From positions 19,567-83,566 of the forward strand of contig JAEWYQ010000049.1 of the NCBI GenBank assembly GCA_023395555.1: a stretch of DNA of 64,000 nt. Reading direction: 5' to 3'. Below are positions 35,601-42,759 of the stretch, piece after piece. The notes under the pieces were generated by a model. That model ran no database searches, was not told where the DNA came from, and saw only the letters and a list, made by a program, of their open reading frames with translations. Every line of letters begins with the position of its first letter. Position 1 is the first letter of the stretch. The translations under genes and the position numbers were made by a program. The stretch comes from Bacillota bacterium (lineage in GTDB: Bacteria > Bacillota > Clostridia > Lachnospirales > Lachnospiraceae).

Positions 35601-35766
35601 GGTCAAGTCCGCCGATAATGTTCAGCATGGTGGTCTTTCCGCAGCCGGAGGGACCTAATATAGAGACAAATTCATTTTTCCGGAAGCTGAGATCAATCCC
35701 TTTCAGCGCATTCACAAGACCATCACCGGCGGGATAATCTTTCACTATTTTTCGCAACTCTAACAT
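32674..35766 (-). CDS. Fused ABC transporter ATPase/permease (MacB/FtsX type)
   Basis: The 1030-residue protein joins an N-terminal LolD-type ATPase (1-225: GPSGCGKTT, SGGQMQRVAIARAL, ILADEPTGALD) to a MacB/FtsX permease: one membrane helix near 280-310 (FAGSIGIMGISLILAVSQG), a very large extracellular domain (about 310-880) with coiled stretches, and three C-terminal helices. Such fusions in clostridia export or remove envelope-acting compounds, or act on lipoproteins or peptides; the substrate is unknown. GGAG precedes the ATG at 35766. It diverges from an OmpR-type two-component system, and both promoters carry similar 11-bp-period direct repeats, so it is probably the target of that system. 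Confidence 0.85.
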   Translation of the reverse strand: MLELRKIVKDYPAGDGLVNALKGIDLSFRKNEFVSILGPSGCGKTTMLNIIGGLDQYTSGDLIINGRSTKDFKDRDWDAYRNHSIGFVFQGYNLIPHQTVLQNVEIALTLSGVSKTERKDRAKQALEQVGLGDQLHKKPNQISGGQMQRVAIARALVNDPDIILADEPTGALDTETSVQVMDILKEISRSRLVIMVTHNPDLAQRYSSRIIRMLDGKITDDSAPLAAEEYQSAMQRDQVRGGSGSDKGQSAHPAAKTKKPSMSFWTAFRLSLKNLFTKKGRTTLTAFAGSIGIMGISLILAVSQGTTAYIDSVQEDALSSYPLTIEKTSVDMTSLMETFMKVNNPEINHDKDAVYKKSAIYDMLTSLNNLESRENDLKSFKEYLEQELSADTASGGSGESRLSSAEDGLSQAITGTQYSYDLDLLVYTKNIDGSIIHSDTQALLQELMSEYLGADMSSLTSLTGSSSLGSSSPMLSMGSSMGMVSMNLWQEMLSGKNGEPVNDLLKKQYDVVYGIWPNSSNEIVLVLDKNNELDDMTLYALGLESREAIDAIMDAALNRSDLEMGEAKWSYEDICNMEFRIILNSDCYSYDEATGLYTDLRKTDAGLRYLYDNGLTLKVTGIIRPNENTQSAMLSGSIAYTKGLTEYVAAHARDSKVIEAQRSNSKTDILTGLPFKANTGNLSAAEKEKELRAYIAGMDEKAKASSYVNIMSIPPQDQLEAMTADAMKGYTRADIESAMAQAITQQMSVEEGRIQSYLSSMSDEEINELFAQSVAEQIKAQYAAQVQQQMSEMSPAQLAAAMDQALAAYTTEQCASYYDEIVVFSESTYEDNLMKMGCIDLESPSAINIYASSFANKDIIEEAISGYNKGVDELSQIKYTDYIGIMMASVTTIINAITYVLLAFVAISLVVSSIMIGVITLISVQERTKEIGILRAIGASKGDVSSMFNAETVIIGFASGLLGVGITYLLCIPINLILHSVTGILSLNAFLPLPAASVLILISVALSLIAGLIPSRSAAKKDPVVALRTE

Positions 35767-35814
35767 GTCATCTAACTCCTTATATGAATACTTTCAATTT
35801 CGATTGCAACAGGT

Positions 35815-35847
35815 ATTGTAGCCCTCTTCCAATAACTGAAAATTAAC
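35815..35847 (-). promoter_or_regulatory. ABC exporter promoter with candidate response-regulator repeats
   Basis: On the minus strand GTTAATT (35847-35841) and GTTATT (35836-35831) are spaced 11 bp start to start, and the -10 TACAAT (35820-35815) follows. No good -35 is present, as expected for an activator-dependent promoter of the OmpR/PhoB class. Confidence 0.5.
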
Positions 35848-35892
35848 TCAGAAGGTGTAATCATAAACAAAATATGAAATTTCGGAATACCT

Positions 35893-35924
35893 GGTTAATT
35901 TTTGGTTAATTGTTATGGTATAAT
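35893..35924 (+). promoter_or_regulatory. Response-regulator operon promoter with direct repeats
   Basis: Two perfect GGTTAATT copies (35893-35900 and 35904-35911) with an 11-bp period lie just before TATAAT (35919-35924). There is no consensus -35. This matches the pattern of OmpR-family binding sites and resembles the repeats before the divergent ABC gene. Confidence 0.6.
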
Positions 35925-35941
35925 GTCGATAGACATTATAC
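35918..35941. repeat. 24-bp palindrome, copy 1
   Basis: Arms GTATAATGTC (35918-35927) and GACATTATAC (35932-35941) flank GATA. The left arm contains the -10 of the response-regulator promoter. The same palindrome with identical arms and spacer recurs at 37816-37839. Confidence 0.9.
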
Positions 35942-36035
35942 TGCGCATCCTGGTCGTCACGGATCAGTGCAATAATCTGCGGAGGACAGGATGCTATATC
36001 ATATATTGTAAACAACTGCGGAGGAGGTATACGCC

Positions 36036-36716
36036 ATGTTTCATGTACTTGTTGTAGAAGATAATAAGAGCACTGCAAAATTGATGAAAGCCGTACTTAC
36101 TCATGCCGGATATGAGGTGTTCAGTGCAGAAAACGGTCTGGAAGCATTGGAAATCATGGACAGACAGCATATTGATCTCATCGTGCTGGACGTCATGATG
36201 CCGAAGATGAATGGTTATGAATTCACAGAACGGCTCCGCAGCTGCGGAGACAATACTCCGATCCTCATGGTCACGGCAAAGCAGCTCCCGGAGGAGAAAT
36301 GCAAAGGCTTTCTGGTAGGAACCGATGATTATATGGTTAAGCCGGTCAATGAAGAGGAAATGCTTCTGCGCATCAAAGCCCTTCTGCGGCGGTCGCAAAT
36401 TGCCAATGAGCATAAGCTCCATATCGGCAGGGTTACCCTTGATTATGACGCACTGACCGTTTCCCGGGAGGGGGACAGGCAGACCCTTCCGCAGAAGGAA
36501 TTTTACCTGTTATACAAATTGCTTTCCTACCCGGATAAAATCTTCACCCGGCTTCAGTTAATGGATGAAATCTGGGGGATGGACTCCGAAACCATGGATA
36601 CAACGGTGAATGTTCATATTGCGCGTCTGCGCAAAAGATTTGAGGAATGGCCGGAATTTGAGATAACAGCCATCCGGGGAATCGGCTATAAGGCGGTGAT
36701 ACGGAATGAAAAATAA
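36036..36716 (+). CDS. OmpR-family response regulator
   Basis: The 226-residue protein has a receiver domain (phospho-acceptor D52 in VLDVMMPKMNG, K near 103 in MVKPV) and a C-terminal winged helix (about 130-224, with EFYLLYKLLSYPDKIFTR and MDTTVNVHIARLRKRFE). GGAGGAGG precedes the ATG. The stop lies 11 bases inside the kinase gene. It probably controls itself and the divergent ABC exporter (see the direct repeats). Confidence 0.95.
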   Translation: MFHVLVVEDNKSTAKLMKAVLTHAGYEVFSAENGLEALEIMDRQHIDLIVLDVMMPKMNGYEFTERLRSCGDNTPILMVTAKQLPEEKCKGFLVGTDDYMVKPVNEEEMLLRIKALLRRSQIANEHKLHIGRVTLDYDALTVSREGDRQTLPQKEFYLLYKLLSYPDKIFTRLQLMDEIWGMDSETMDTTVNVHIARLRKRFEEWPEFEITAIRGIGYKAVIRNEK

Positions 36717-37743
36717 TAAGCAAAGAGGGGTGAAGCTGCGTCTTACCATTCTGTTTACGGTCATTAATTTCTGCATTCTGCTTTCTACCATGATATTTGG
36801 TTTTATCGGGATCTATCTGACCAATTATTTCGGAGCCGTAGGGAATAATGCCGTCGCCTTGGCGCCCATCCTGTTTTTTGCAATTGTCAGCGTCGTGATC
36901 GGTACCATTTTTTCCGCCATGTTTATGCGAAGGGCATTGAATCCCTTTCAAAAGATAATCGTTGCTTCGGAGAAAATTGCCGCGGGAGATTACAGCGCAA
37001 GAATCGATTTTCAAGGTCCCGGAATATTCAGACAGCTAAGCAGCAGCTTCAATCATATGGCGGAAGAGATCGGGAGCGCGGAAATGCTCCGGAGTGATTT
37101 TGTCAATAACTTTTCCCATGAATTCAAGACGCCCATTGTTTCGATCCGGGGATTTGCAAAAATGCTCAAACGCGCCGATCTCACCGAGGAGGAGAGAAAT
37201 GAGTATCTTGACATTATCATCAACGAGTCGGAGCGGCTGGCAGAGCTGTCAACCAATGTTCTCAATCTGTCGAAGCTGGAGAGCCAGCATATTCTCACCG
37301 ATAAAAAAACAATCAATATTTCAGAGCAAATTCGCCTGTCCGTCGCCTTGCTTGAGAAAAAGTGGGAGAAAAAGAAAATTGATATTCAGTTTGATTCTGA
37401 TGAGGTCTATATGATCGGGAACGAAGAGATGCTCCGGCAGGTATGGATCAATCTCATTGATAATGCCATTAAATTCTCGCCGGATTACGGATCGGTGAAG
37501 ATCGCCATGCAGCAAGGTCCGGAGGAGATGTCGGTTTCCTTTATCAATGAAGGCGGCATATCGGAAGAAACAGCCGCCCGTGTTTTTGATAAATTCTATC
37601 AAGGCGATACTTCCCATGCCCAGCAGGGAAACGGCCTTGGATTAACCATCGCGAGAAAAATCGTAGAGCTGCATGGAGGCACCCTGAAGCTGGACAATTC
37701 CAATCCTGGCTGTACCGTGTTTCAAGCCATGTTTTCTCTTTAA
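36706..37743 (+). CDS. Sensor histidine kinase, two short-spaced membrane helices
   Basis: The 345-residue kinase has two membrane helices (about 13-36 and 48-70) with a very short outside loop, so it may sense within the membrane or through its ABC partner, as BceS-type kinases do. A HAMP domain (to about 122), HisKA with FSHEFKTPI (H138) and HATPase (NLIDNAIKFS, GNGLGLTIARKIVE) follow. It is translated overlapping with the response regulator. A strong terminator follows. Confidence 0.93.
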   Translation: MKNNKQRGVKLRLTILFTVINFCILLSTMIFGFIGIYLTNYFGAVGNNAVALAPILFFAIVSVVIGTIFSAMFMRRALNPFQKIIVASEKIAAGDYSARIDFQGPGIFRQLSSSFNHMAEEIGSAEMLRSDFVNNFSHEFKTPIVSIRGFAKMLKRADLTEEERNEYLDIIINESERLAELSTNVLNLSKLESQHILTDKKTINISEQIRLSVALLEKKWEKKKIDIQFDSDEVYMIGNEEMLRQVWINLIDNAIKFSPDYGSVKIAMQQGPEEMSVSFINEGGISEETAARVFDKFYQGDTSHAQQGNGLGLTIARKIVELHGGTLKLDNSNPGCTVFQAMFSL

Positions 37744-37767
37744 CTGATCCGGCGCCAAAAGAAGGAC

Positions 37768-37803
37768 AAAATACAGCAAAAAACAACATTTTTGCTGTAT
37801 TTT
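37768..37803. terminator. Terminator after the kinase gene
   Basis: AAAATACAGCAAAAA (37768-37782) and TTTTTGCTGTATTTT (37789-37803) form a perfect 15-bp stem over a six-base loop; ends are A/T-rich on both sides. Confidence 0.85.
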
Positions 37804-37815
37804 GTTATGGATATG

Positions 37816-37930
37816 GTATAATGTCGATAGACATTATACCGCGCATTTATGCGCGTGCGCCGGAGCGAAGCGGAGTGCGCATCCTGGCACGCAGTGCCAT
37901 ACCATCATAGGAGCTTGCAGCTATGGTATC
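37816..37930 (+). repeat. 24-bp palindrome copy 2 with inserted hairpin array
   Basis: The palindrome (arms 37816-37825 and 37830-37839) is identical to the one at 35918. After it copy 1 reads TGCGCATCCTGG directly, while here about 36 bases containing GCGCAT/ATGCGC and the GTGCGCCGGAGCGAAGCGG region separate the palindrome from the same GCGCATCCTGG (37877-37887). Then GGCAC/GTGCC over a GCA loop (37886-37898) and ATACCAT/ATGGTAT arms follow. It ends just before the solute-binding gene. Confidence 0.75.
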
Positions 37931-37962
37931 AGAAAATGAAAGTACTCAGGAGGAAAATGTGG

Positions 37963-39435
37963 ATGAAGGTTTCCATAACGAATATCGGTAAAGTAATTGC
38001 AGCCGTCTTAGGTATGGTTTTTTTGACGGCCGCTTGTGCGGGTCAGGGCGTGCAGGAAAAGCCGGGTTCCGATGATCCTGTTTTGATTGAGATATGGCAT
38101 TATTACAACGGACCCCAGAAGCTGGCGTTTGATGAACTGGTGACGGATTTCAACGAGACGGCAGGGCAGGAGCAGGGAATCGTTGTGGAGGCCTTTGGAC
38201 AGGGCAATGTCAATGAGCTGTTCCAAAAGGTACACGACGCGATAGATAAAAAGGTGGGTGCCAGTGAGGTGCCGACTATCTTTGCCGCCTATACGGATAC
38301 GCTGTATGATTTGGACCAGCGGGGGATGGTGGCTGATTTGAGCGGATATTTCACCAAGGAGGAGCTGGCGGAATATGTGGATGCCTATATAGAGGAGGGC
38401 CGTTTTGAAGGAACGGACGGCTTAAAGATCTTTCCTACCGCCAAATCTACGGAAATCATGATGATCAATAAAACGGACTGGGATCAATTTGCCGCGGACA
38501 CGGGCATATCCATAGAGGAGCTGGAAACGCTGGAGGGGGTTGTGGCAGCTTCCGAAGCATATTACAGCTGGACGGATGCCAAGACACCGGATGTCCCTGG
38601 TGACGGCAAAGCCATGTTTGGACGGGATGCCATGGCAAACTATATTATTCTCGGATATTATCAGCAGACGGGAAAGGCACTCTTTTCCAGAACGGACGGC
38701 ACGGTTGCCTTTGAACCGGATGAAGCGGCCTTCCGTAAGCTTTGGGATAACTATTACATACCCTATATCAACGGCTGGTTCGGCGCTTACGGCAGGTTCC
38801 GCTCGGATGATGCCAAAACCGGTGATCTTATCGCATTCGTAGGCTCTACGTCCGGTGCGTATTAATTTCCGGAGCAGGTCACGCTGGAGGATGACAGCAG
38901 CTATCCCATTGAAGCTGCGGTATTCCCGGCGCCGTGCTTTAAGGGGACAAAACCGAGCGCCATCCAGCAGGGTGCGGGTATGGCTGTCATTGCCTCCGAT
39001 CCGAAGACCGAGCAGGCAGCGGCCACCTTTCTGAAGTGGTTTGCCGAAACGGACCGCAACATTGAATTTGCGGTGTCCTCCGCCTACCTTCCTGTGAAAA
39101 AGGCGGCAAATGACATGGCATATATCGAAAAGGCGGAGGGATTTCAAGCGCTTGTGCCTGCGGTACAGGATGCGCTTGCGGCATCTGTCGGTGTCGTTAA
39201 TGACCATGAACTGTACTATGAAAAAGCATTTCCGGGTTCTTCTGAAGTCCGACGGGTAATGGAATATTCTCTTTCTGACCGTGCCAAGGCCGACCGTACA
39301 CGGATCGATGCACTGGTAGAGGGAGGAATGTCCAGGGAAGAGGCGGTATCACAATATGCAACTGACCAAAACTTTCAGGATTGGTATCAGAACTTTACTA
39401 GCGAGGTTTGTGCTGAAATAGGTACGAATCAATAG
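37963..39435 (+). pseudogene. Solute-binding lipoprotein interrupted by an in-frame TAA
   Basis: Translation gives a lipoprotein signal with LTAAC (C25) then an extracellular family-1-type solute-binding protein (IEIWHYYNGPQKLAFDELV). At 38863-38865 an in-frame TAA follows G-A-Y; the frame continues without shift (F-P-E-Q-V ...) through the normal C-terminal lobe to 39435, 490 codons in total. CAGGAGG precedes the starts; ATG 37963 is best spaced. Whether the TAA is a true nonsense mutation, a sequencing error, or is read through is undecided. No permease genes are nearby; a membrane GGDEF/EAL protein follows after 13 bases, so it may have been a sensor partner instead of a transporter part. 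Confidence 0.8.
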
Positions 39436-39448
39436 GAAGAGGATGCAG

Positions 39449-42400
39449 ATGAAACAGAGACGAGGGAAAGAAAAAGGAAAGAATTCCGGCCATTCCATGA
39501 TGAGCCGCATATTGATTCCGGTTATTATTGCTTTGTTTGTGCAGGCAGGGCTTTTTTCAGTCAATATTATTCTGGGCGGTACCATCGAGAAGCTCAATCA
39601 CAATGCCTTTGATATTCTCAACGGACAGGTCATTAACCGCCGCAATTATCTGGAAAGTGAGATGCTGGGGCGCTGGTCCAATCTTGATCCGGCAGCGGCT
39701 GATATCAGCGCGATATTTGAACGCAATCAGGATGGGAAAAAGGAGGATTTTGCAGACGGTATTTATCAGAACAAGGTTCTGTCCCAGTCCTCGGATAAAC
39801 TGATCCGTTTGCTGCGCCGCAATCTGGTGACAGGCGTATTTCTCATTCTGACGGATGGAGAGAGTTATAATGAGGAGGGGCATCTGCAAAAACGTGCGCT
39901 CTACATACGGGATATGGATCCTGCCACAAGCTCGGTGAATAATTCCGATTTGCTGTTGTTCCATGCTCCGGCAAGCATTTCCAAACAATTGAGGCTTCCC
40001 CTTGATTCCAACTGGCAGTCGTATATGAGCTTTGATCCGGAGAAACCGGATAACTGGAATTATTTCAGAAAGCCTTATGAAGCAGCAATTGCCCATTCCG
40101 AAATCAACGAAAAGGACTTGGGCTATTGGTGTCCGGTGTTTCGTCCCACGGGGGACAGCCTCGATATCATTACCTATTCCATGCCCATTCGTGATAAGTC
40201 CGGCCAGGTTCATGCCATCCTGGGAGTGGAAATTTCTGCGGATTATCTCGGCAAGCAGATGCCGTATCAGGAACTGAATACGAAAAAACAAGGCATGTAC
40301 CTGGTAGGAGTATCGGAAAGGGAAGGACTTGATTTTGATATACAGCTCTCCACAGGGCCGTTATATAAACATATCTTCAGTAACTCGGCACAGCTGCAAT
40401 TCAAAAGACAGGGAGAATATACCGACACCTTTGAGGTGGTCGGCGGCAATTCCAACAGGAATGCGGTATATGGCTGCATTCAGTATTTTGATCTTTACAA
40501 TACCAATACACCTTTTGAGCATGAGCGCTGGGCCTTGATCGGAATGCTGGAGGAAGAACAGCTCTTGGGATTTTCTCATAGAATCATGGATTCCATATGG
40601 GCGACCTGGGGGTTATCCCTGCTCCTGGGACTAACTGCCGCATGGGCGGCCAGCCTGCTGCTGGCAAGGCCTATTACCCAACTGCTGGTGCAGCTTCGTA
40701 AGAGTGACCCACGGCATAAGCTGATACTGGACAAGCTGAAAATTGCAGAAATTGATGAGCTTTCCGGTGCCATCGAAACCCTGAGTGCTCATGTCGCCCA
40801 TGAGGCAAGCCGCTTTTCCCAGATCATCGATATGGCGGGCGTGGAAATCGGGGCCTTTGAATTCCGGCTGGATTCTGACAGGATATTCTGCACCGACAGC
40901 CTTTTTGATATGCTTGGATTGGAAAATAAATTGGAGAGTGACAGAACCATCGGGAGAGAGGAGTTTGATGCTTTGCTGGATACCCTTGACAGTCAGGTCG
41001 AAGATCAATCGGAGGATGGCAGCATCAAAGTACTGCGTATCTCGCGGGAGTCGGGCGAGGACCGCTGGCTGCGTCTGAAGGTTATCAATACAGGGGAGCG
41101 TATCATGGGGGTGGTGAGCGATATTACCCAGGAAATTTGCAAACGCCGCCAGTTGGAACGGGAGCGGGATTATGATCTGCTGACGGATTTGCTCAACAGA
41201 CGTGCTTTCATTGCCGAGCTGGCCCGGCGATTCCAGAATCCGAAGGAGCTTGGGGTGGCGGCAATGGTGATGCTCGACCTGGATAATTTGAAATTCATTA
41301 ATGATTCCTATGGCCATGATTGCGGGGATGACTATATCCGAAGCATGGCGGATTCCTTACGGCATTATTCGCCGGAACAGGCTCTGATCGCCCGGATGTC
41401 CGGAGATGAGTTTTATGTGCTGCTTTCCGGTTATTCCTCAAGGGAGGAAGTGCAGGAGACCATTCATGCCTTGGAGAGAGGAGTGCGCCATACCACATTT
41501 CTGCTGCCGGATCATTCCCGGATTAATATTCGGGTATCGGCGGGCGTTGCCTGGTATCCTGATCACGCTACTTCTTATGAAAAGCTTCTGAAATATGCGG
41601 ATTTTGCCATGTATCAGGTAAAGAATACAACAAAGGGAGAATTCGGAGAATTTGATCTGGAGCGATACAACAAGGATTCCTATTTGATCCATAATCAGGA
41701 GGAGATCAACCGCCTGATCGAGTGGGAGCTGGTGAAATTTCATTTTCAGCCCATCGTGGATGCGCGGACCGGCGCGGTGTTTGGCTATGAGGCCCTGATG
41801 CGCCCGACGATGCAGAAAATTAAGTCTCCGGGAGAGGTGCTGATGCTGGCCAAAGCACAATCCAAGCTTTACAGCATCGAGCGGCTTACCTGGAGGCATA
41901 GCCTTGCCGAATTTGAGCAGCTGGCTGATTTGGATCCCGGTGTCCGTGTGTTTGTAAATTCCATTGCAAATCAGCTGCTGAACGAGAAGGACAGTCAGCA
42001 GATCCGGGAGCAATTCTCCCACCTCCTTCCGCGGGTGGTTATTGAGATCACGGAGGAGGAGCGGTCCACCGAGACGGAGACGAATAACAAGCTGAAGCTG
42101 GCAGCAGATTGGGGATGCCAGGTTGCGCTGGATGACTTTGGAACCGGGTATAATTCCGAGACGGCCTTGCTCCTGATTAATCCTGATTATGTGAAGCTGG
42201 ATATCTCCATTGTGCATAATGCGGATGCCGATGTCAACCGCCGCAAGCTCCTGCAGAATATCATATCCTATGCGGAAAGCCGCGGCATCGGTGTGATCGC
42301 GGAGGGTGTGGAAACCTCCGCCGAGCTTCAAGCCCTCATCGAAATGGGGGTAGACTATGTGCAGGGGTATTATATCGCCAGACCGCAGGCACAGCCGGAG

Positions 42401-42460
42401 CCGATTCCTGCGTGTGTTATTAAGGAGATCAGAGAGGTATATGCCAGAATGCATTTATAA
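39449..42460 (+). CDS. Membrane-bound GGDEF/EAL cyclic-di-GMP enzyme with Cache-like sensor
   Basis: The 1003-residue protein has a membrane helix (about 22-43), a large extracytoplasmic Cache-type sensor, a second helix (about 383-406), a HAMP-like linker, a PAS-like segment, then GGDEF and EAL domains. The GGDEF site reads SGDEF (S651), so the first glycine is replaced. The EAL site looks complete: E781 in YEALMRP, FVNSIANQ, IEITEEE, LDDFGTGY, VKLDIS, IAEGVET, QGYYIARP; a working phosphodiesterase is likely. It lies in an operon with the broken solute-binding protein. ATG 39449 fits the AGGAAGAGG; another ATG six bases earlier is too close. Confidence 0.9.
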   Translation: MKQRRGKEKGKNSGHSMMSRILIPVIIALFVQAGLFSVNIILGGTIEKLNHNAFDILNGQVINRRNYLESEMLGRWSNLDPAAADISAIFERNQDGKKEDFADGIYQNKVLSQSSDKLIRLLRRNLVTGVFLILTDGESYNEEGHLQKRALYIRDMDPATSSVNNSDLLLFHAPASISKQLRLPLDSNWQSYMSFDPEKPDNWNYFRKPYEAAIAHSEINEKDLGYWCPVFRPTGDSLDIITYSMPIRDKSGQVHAILGVEISADYLGKQMPYQELNTKKQGMYLVGVSEREGLDFDIQLSTGPLYKHIFSNSAQLQFKRQGEYTDTFEVVGGNSNRNAVYGCIQYFDLYNTNTPFEHERWALIGMLEEEQLLGFSHRIMDSIWATWGLSLLLGLTAAWAASLLLARPITQLLVQLRKSDPRHKLILDKLKIAEIDELSGAIETLSAHVAHEASRFSQIIDMAGVEIGAFEFRLDSDRIFCTDSLFDMLGLENKLESDRTIGREEFDALLDTLDSQVEDQSEDGSIKVLRISRESGEDRWLRLKVINTGERIMGVVSDITQEICKRRQLERERDYDLLTDLLNRRAFIAELARRFQNPKELGVAAMVMLDLDNLKFINDSYGHDCGDDYIRSMADSLRHYSPEQALIARMSGDEFYVLLSGYSSREEVQETIHALERGVRHTTFLLPDHSRINIRVSAGVAWYPDHATSYEKLLKYADFAMYQVKNTTKGEFGEFDLERYNKDSYLIHNQEEINRLIEWELVKFHFQPIVDARTGAVFGYEALMRPTMQKIKSPGEVLMLAKAQSKLYSIERLTWRHSLAEFEQLADLDPGVRVFVNSIANQLLNEKDSQQIREQFSHLLPRVVIEITEEERSTETETNNKLKLAADWGCQVALDDFGTGYNSETALLLINPDYVKLDISIVHNADADVNRRKLLQNIISYAESRGIGVIAEGVETSAELQALIEMGVDYVQGYYIARPQAQPEPIPACVIKEIREVYARMHL

Positions 42461-42511
42461 ACTGGAGATAGAGGGCACTTGCTTTTACCGTCGGTTTTGA
42501 ATGGGTGATGG

Positions 42512-42667
42512 ATGGATCTAAGAACAGTAGTTGAGATTGCAATGAGCAGGTAGGAAATCCCATTTACGGATTTTGTGCTCCATACAGGAGCAGAGGGTTT
42601 ATCCATTTATAGGGAGGCTCTGGAGAAAGGAACGGGGATATGCGAGCGGCCATGTGATATTTTATAA
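42512..42667 (+). pseudogene. Possible short gene remnant with internal TAG
   Basis: A 52-codon frame from ATG 42512 contains one TAG (42551) and otherwise reads protein-like (EIPFTDFVLHTGAEGLSIY) to a TAA at 42665. I do not recognise it. The rest of the 299-base gap before the solute-binding gene holds AT-rich sequence with a TATAAT at 42721 but no convincing -35. Confidence 0.25.
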
Positions 42668-42759
42668 AATAGTTGAAAGAATAATAAAAAAATATAATAT
42701 AGAACGAAGCAGAATTAAGCTATAATTTCTACATAACAATTTAGAGGGAGGATTATGTG

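Noticed and set aside
38422..39207. 261-codon minus-strand frame across the broken solute-binding gene
   Set aside because: Mirror of a coding region; low-complexity Arg/His composition and no start signal, so the plus-strand pseudogene explains it.
41438..42454. 338-codon open frame on the minus strand
   Set aside because: Antisense to the GGDEF/EAL coding region, without ribosome binding site or family resemblance.
42668..42756. Promoter of the glucan solute-binding operon
   Set aside because: TTGAAA at 42673 is only 14 bases from the next TATAAT, and the TATAAT at 42721 has no -35; I could not support a specific site.
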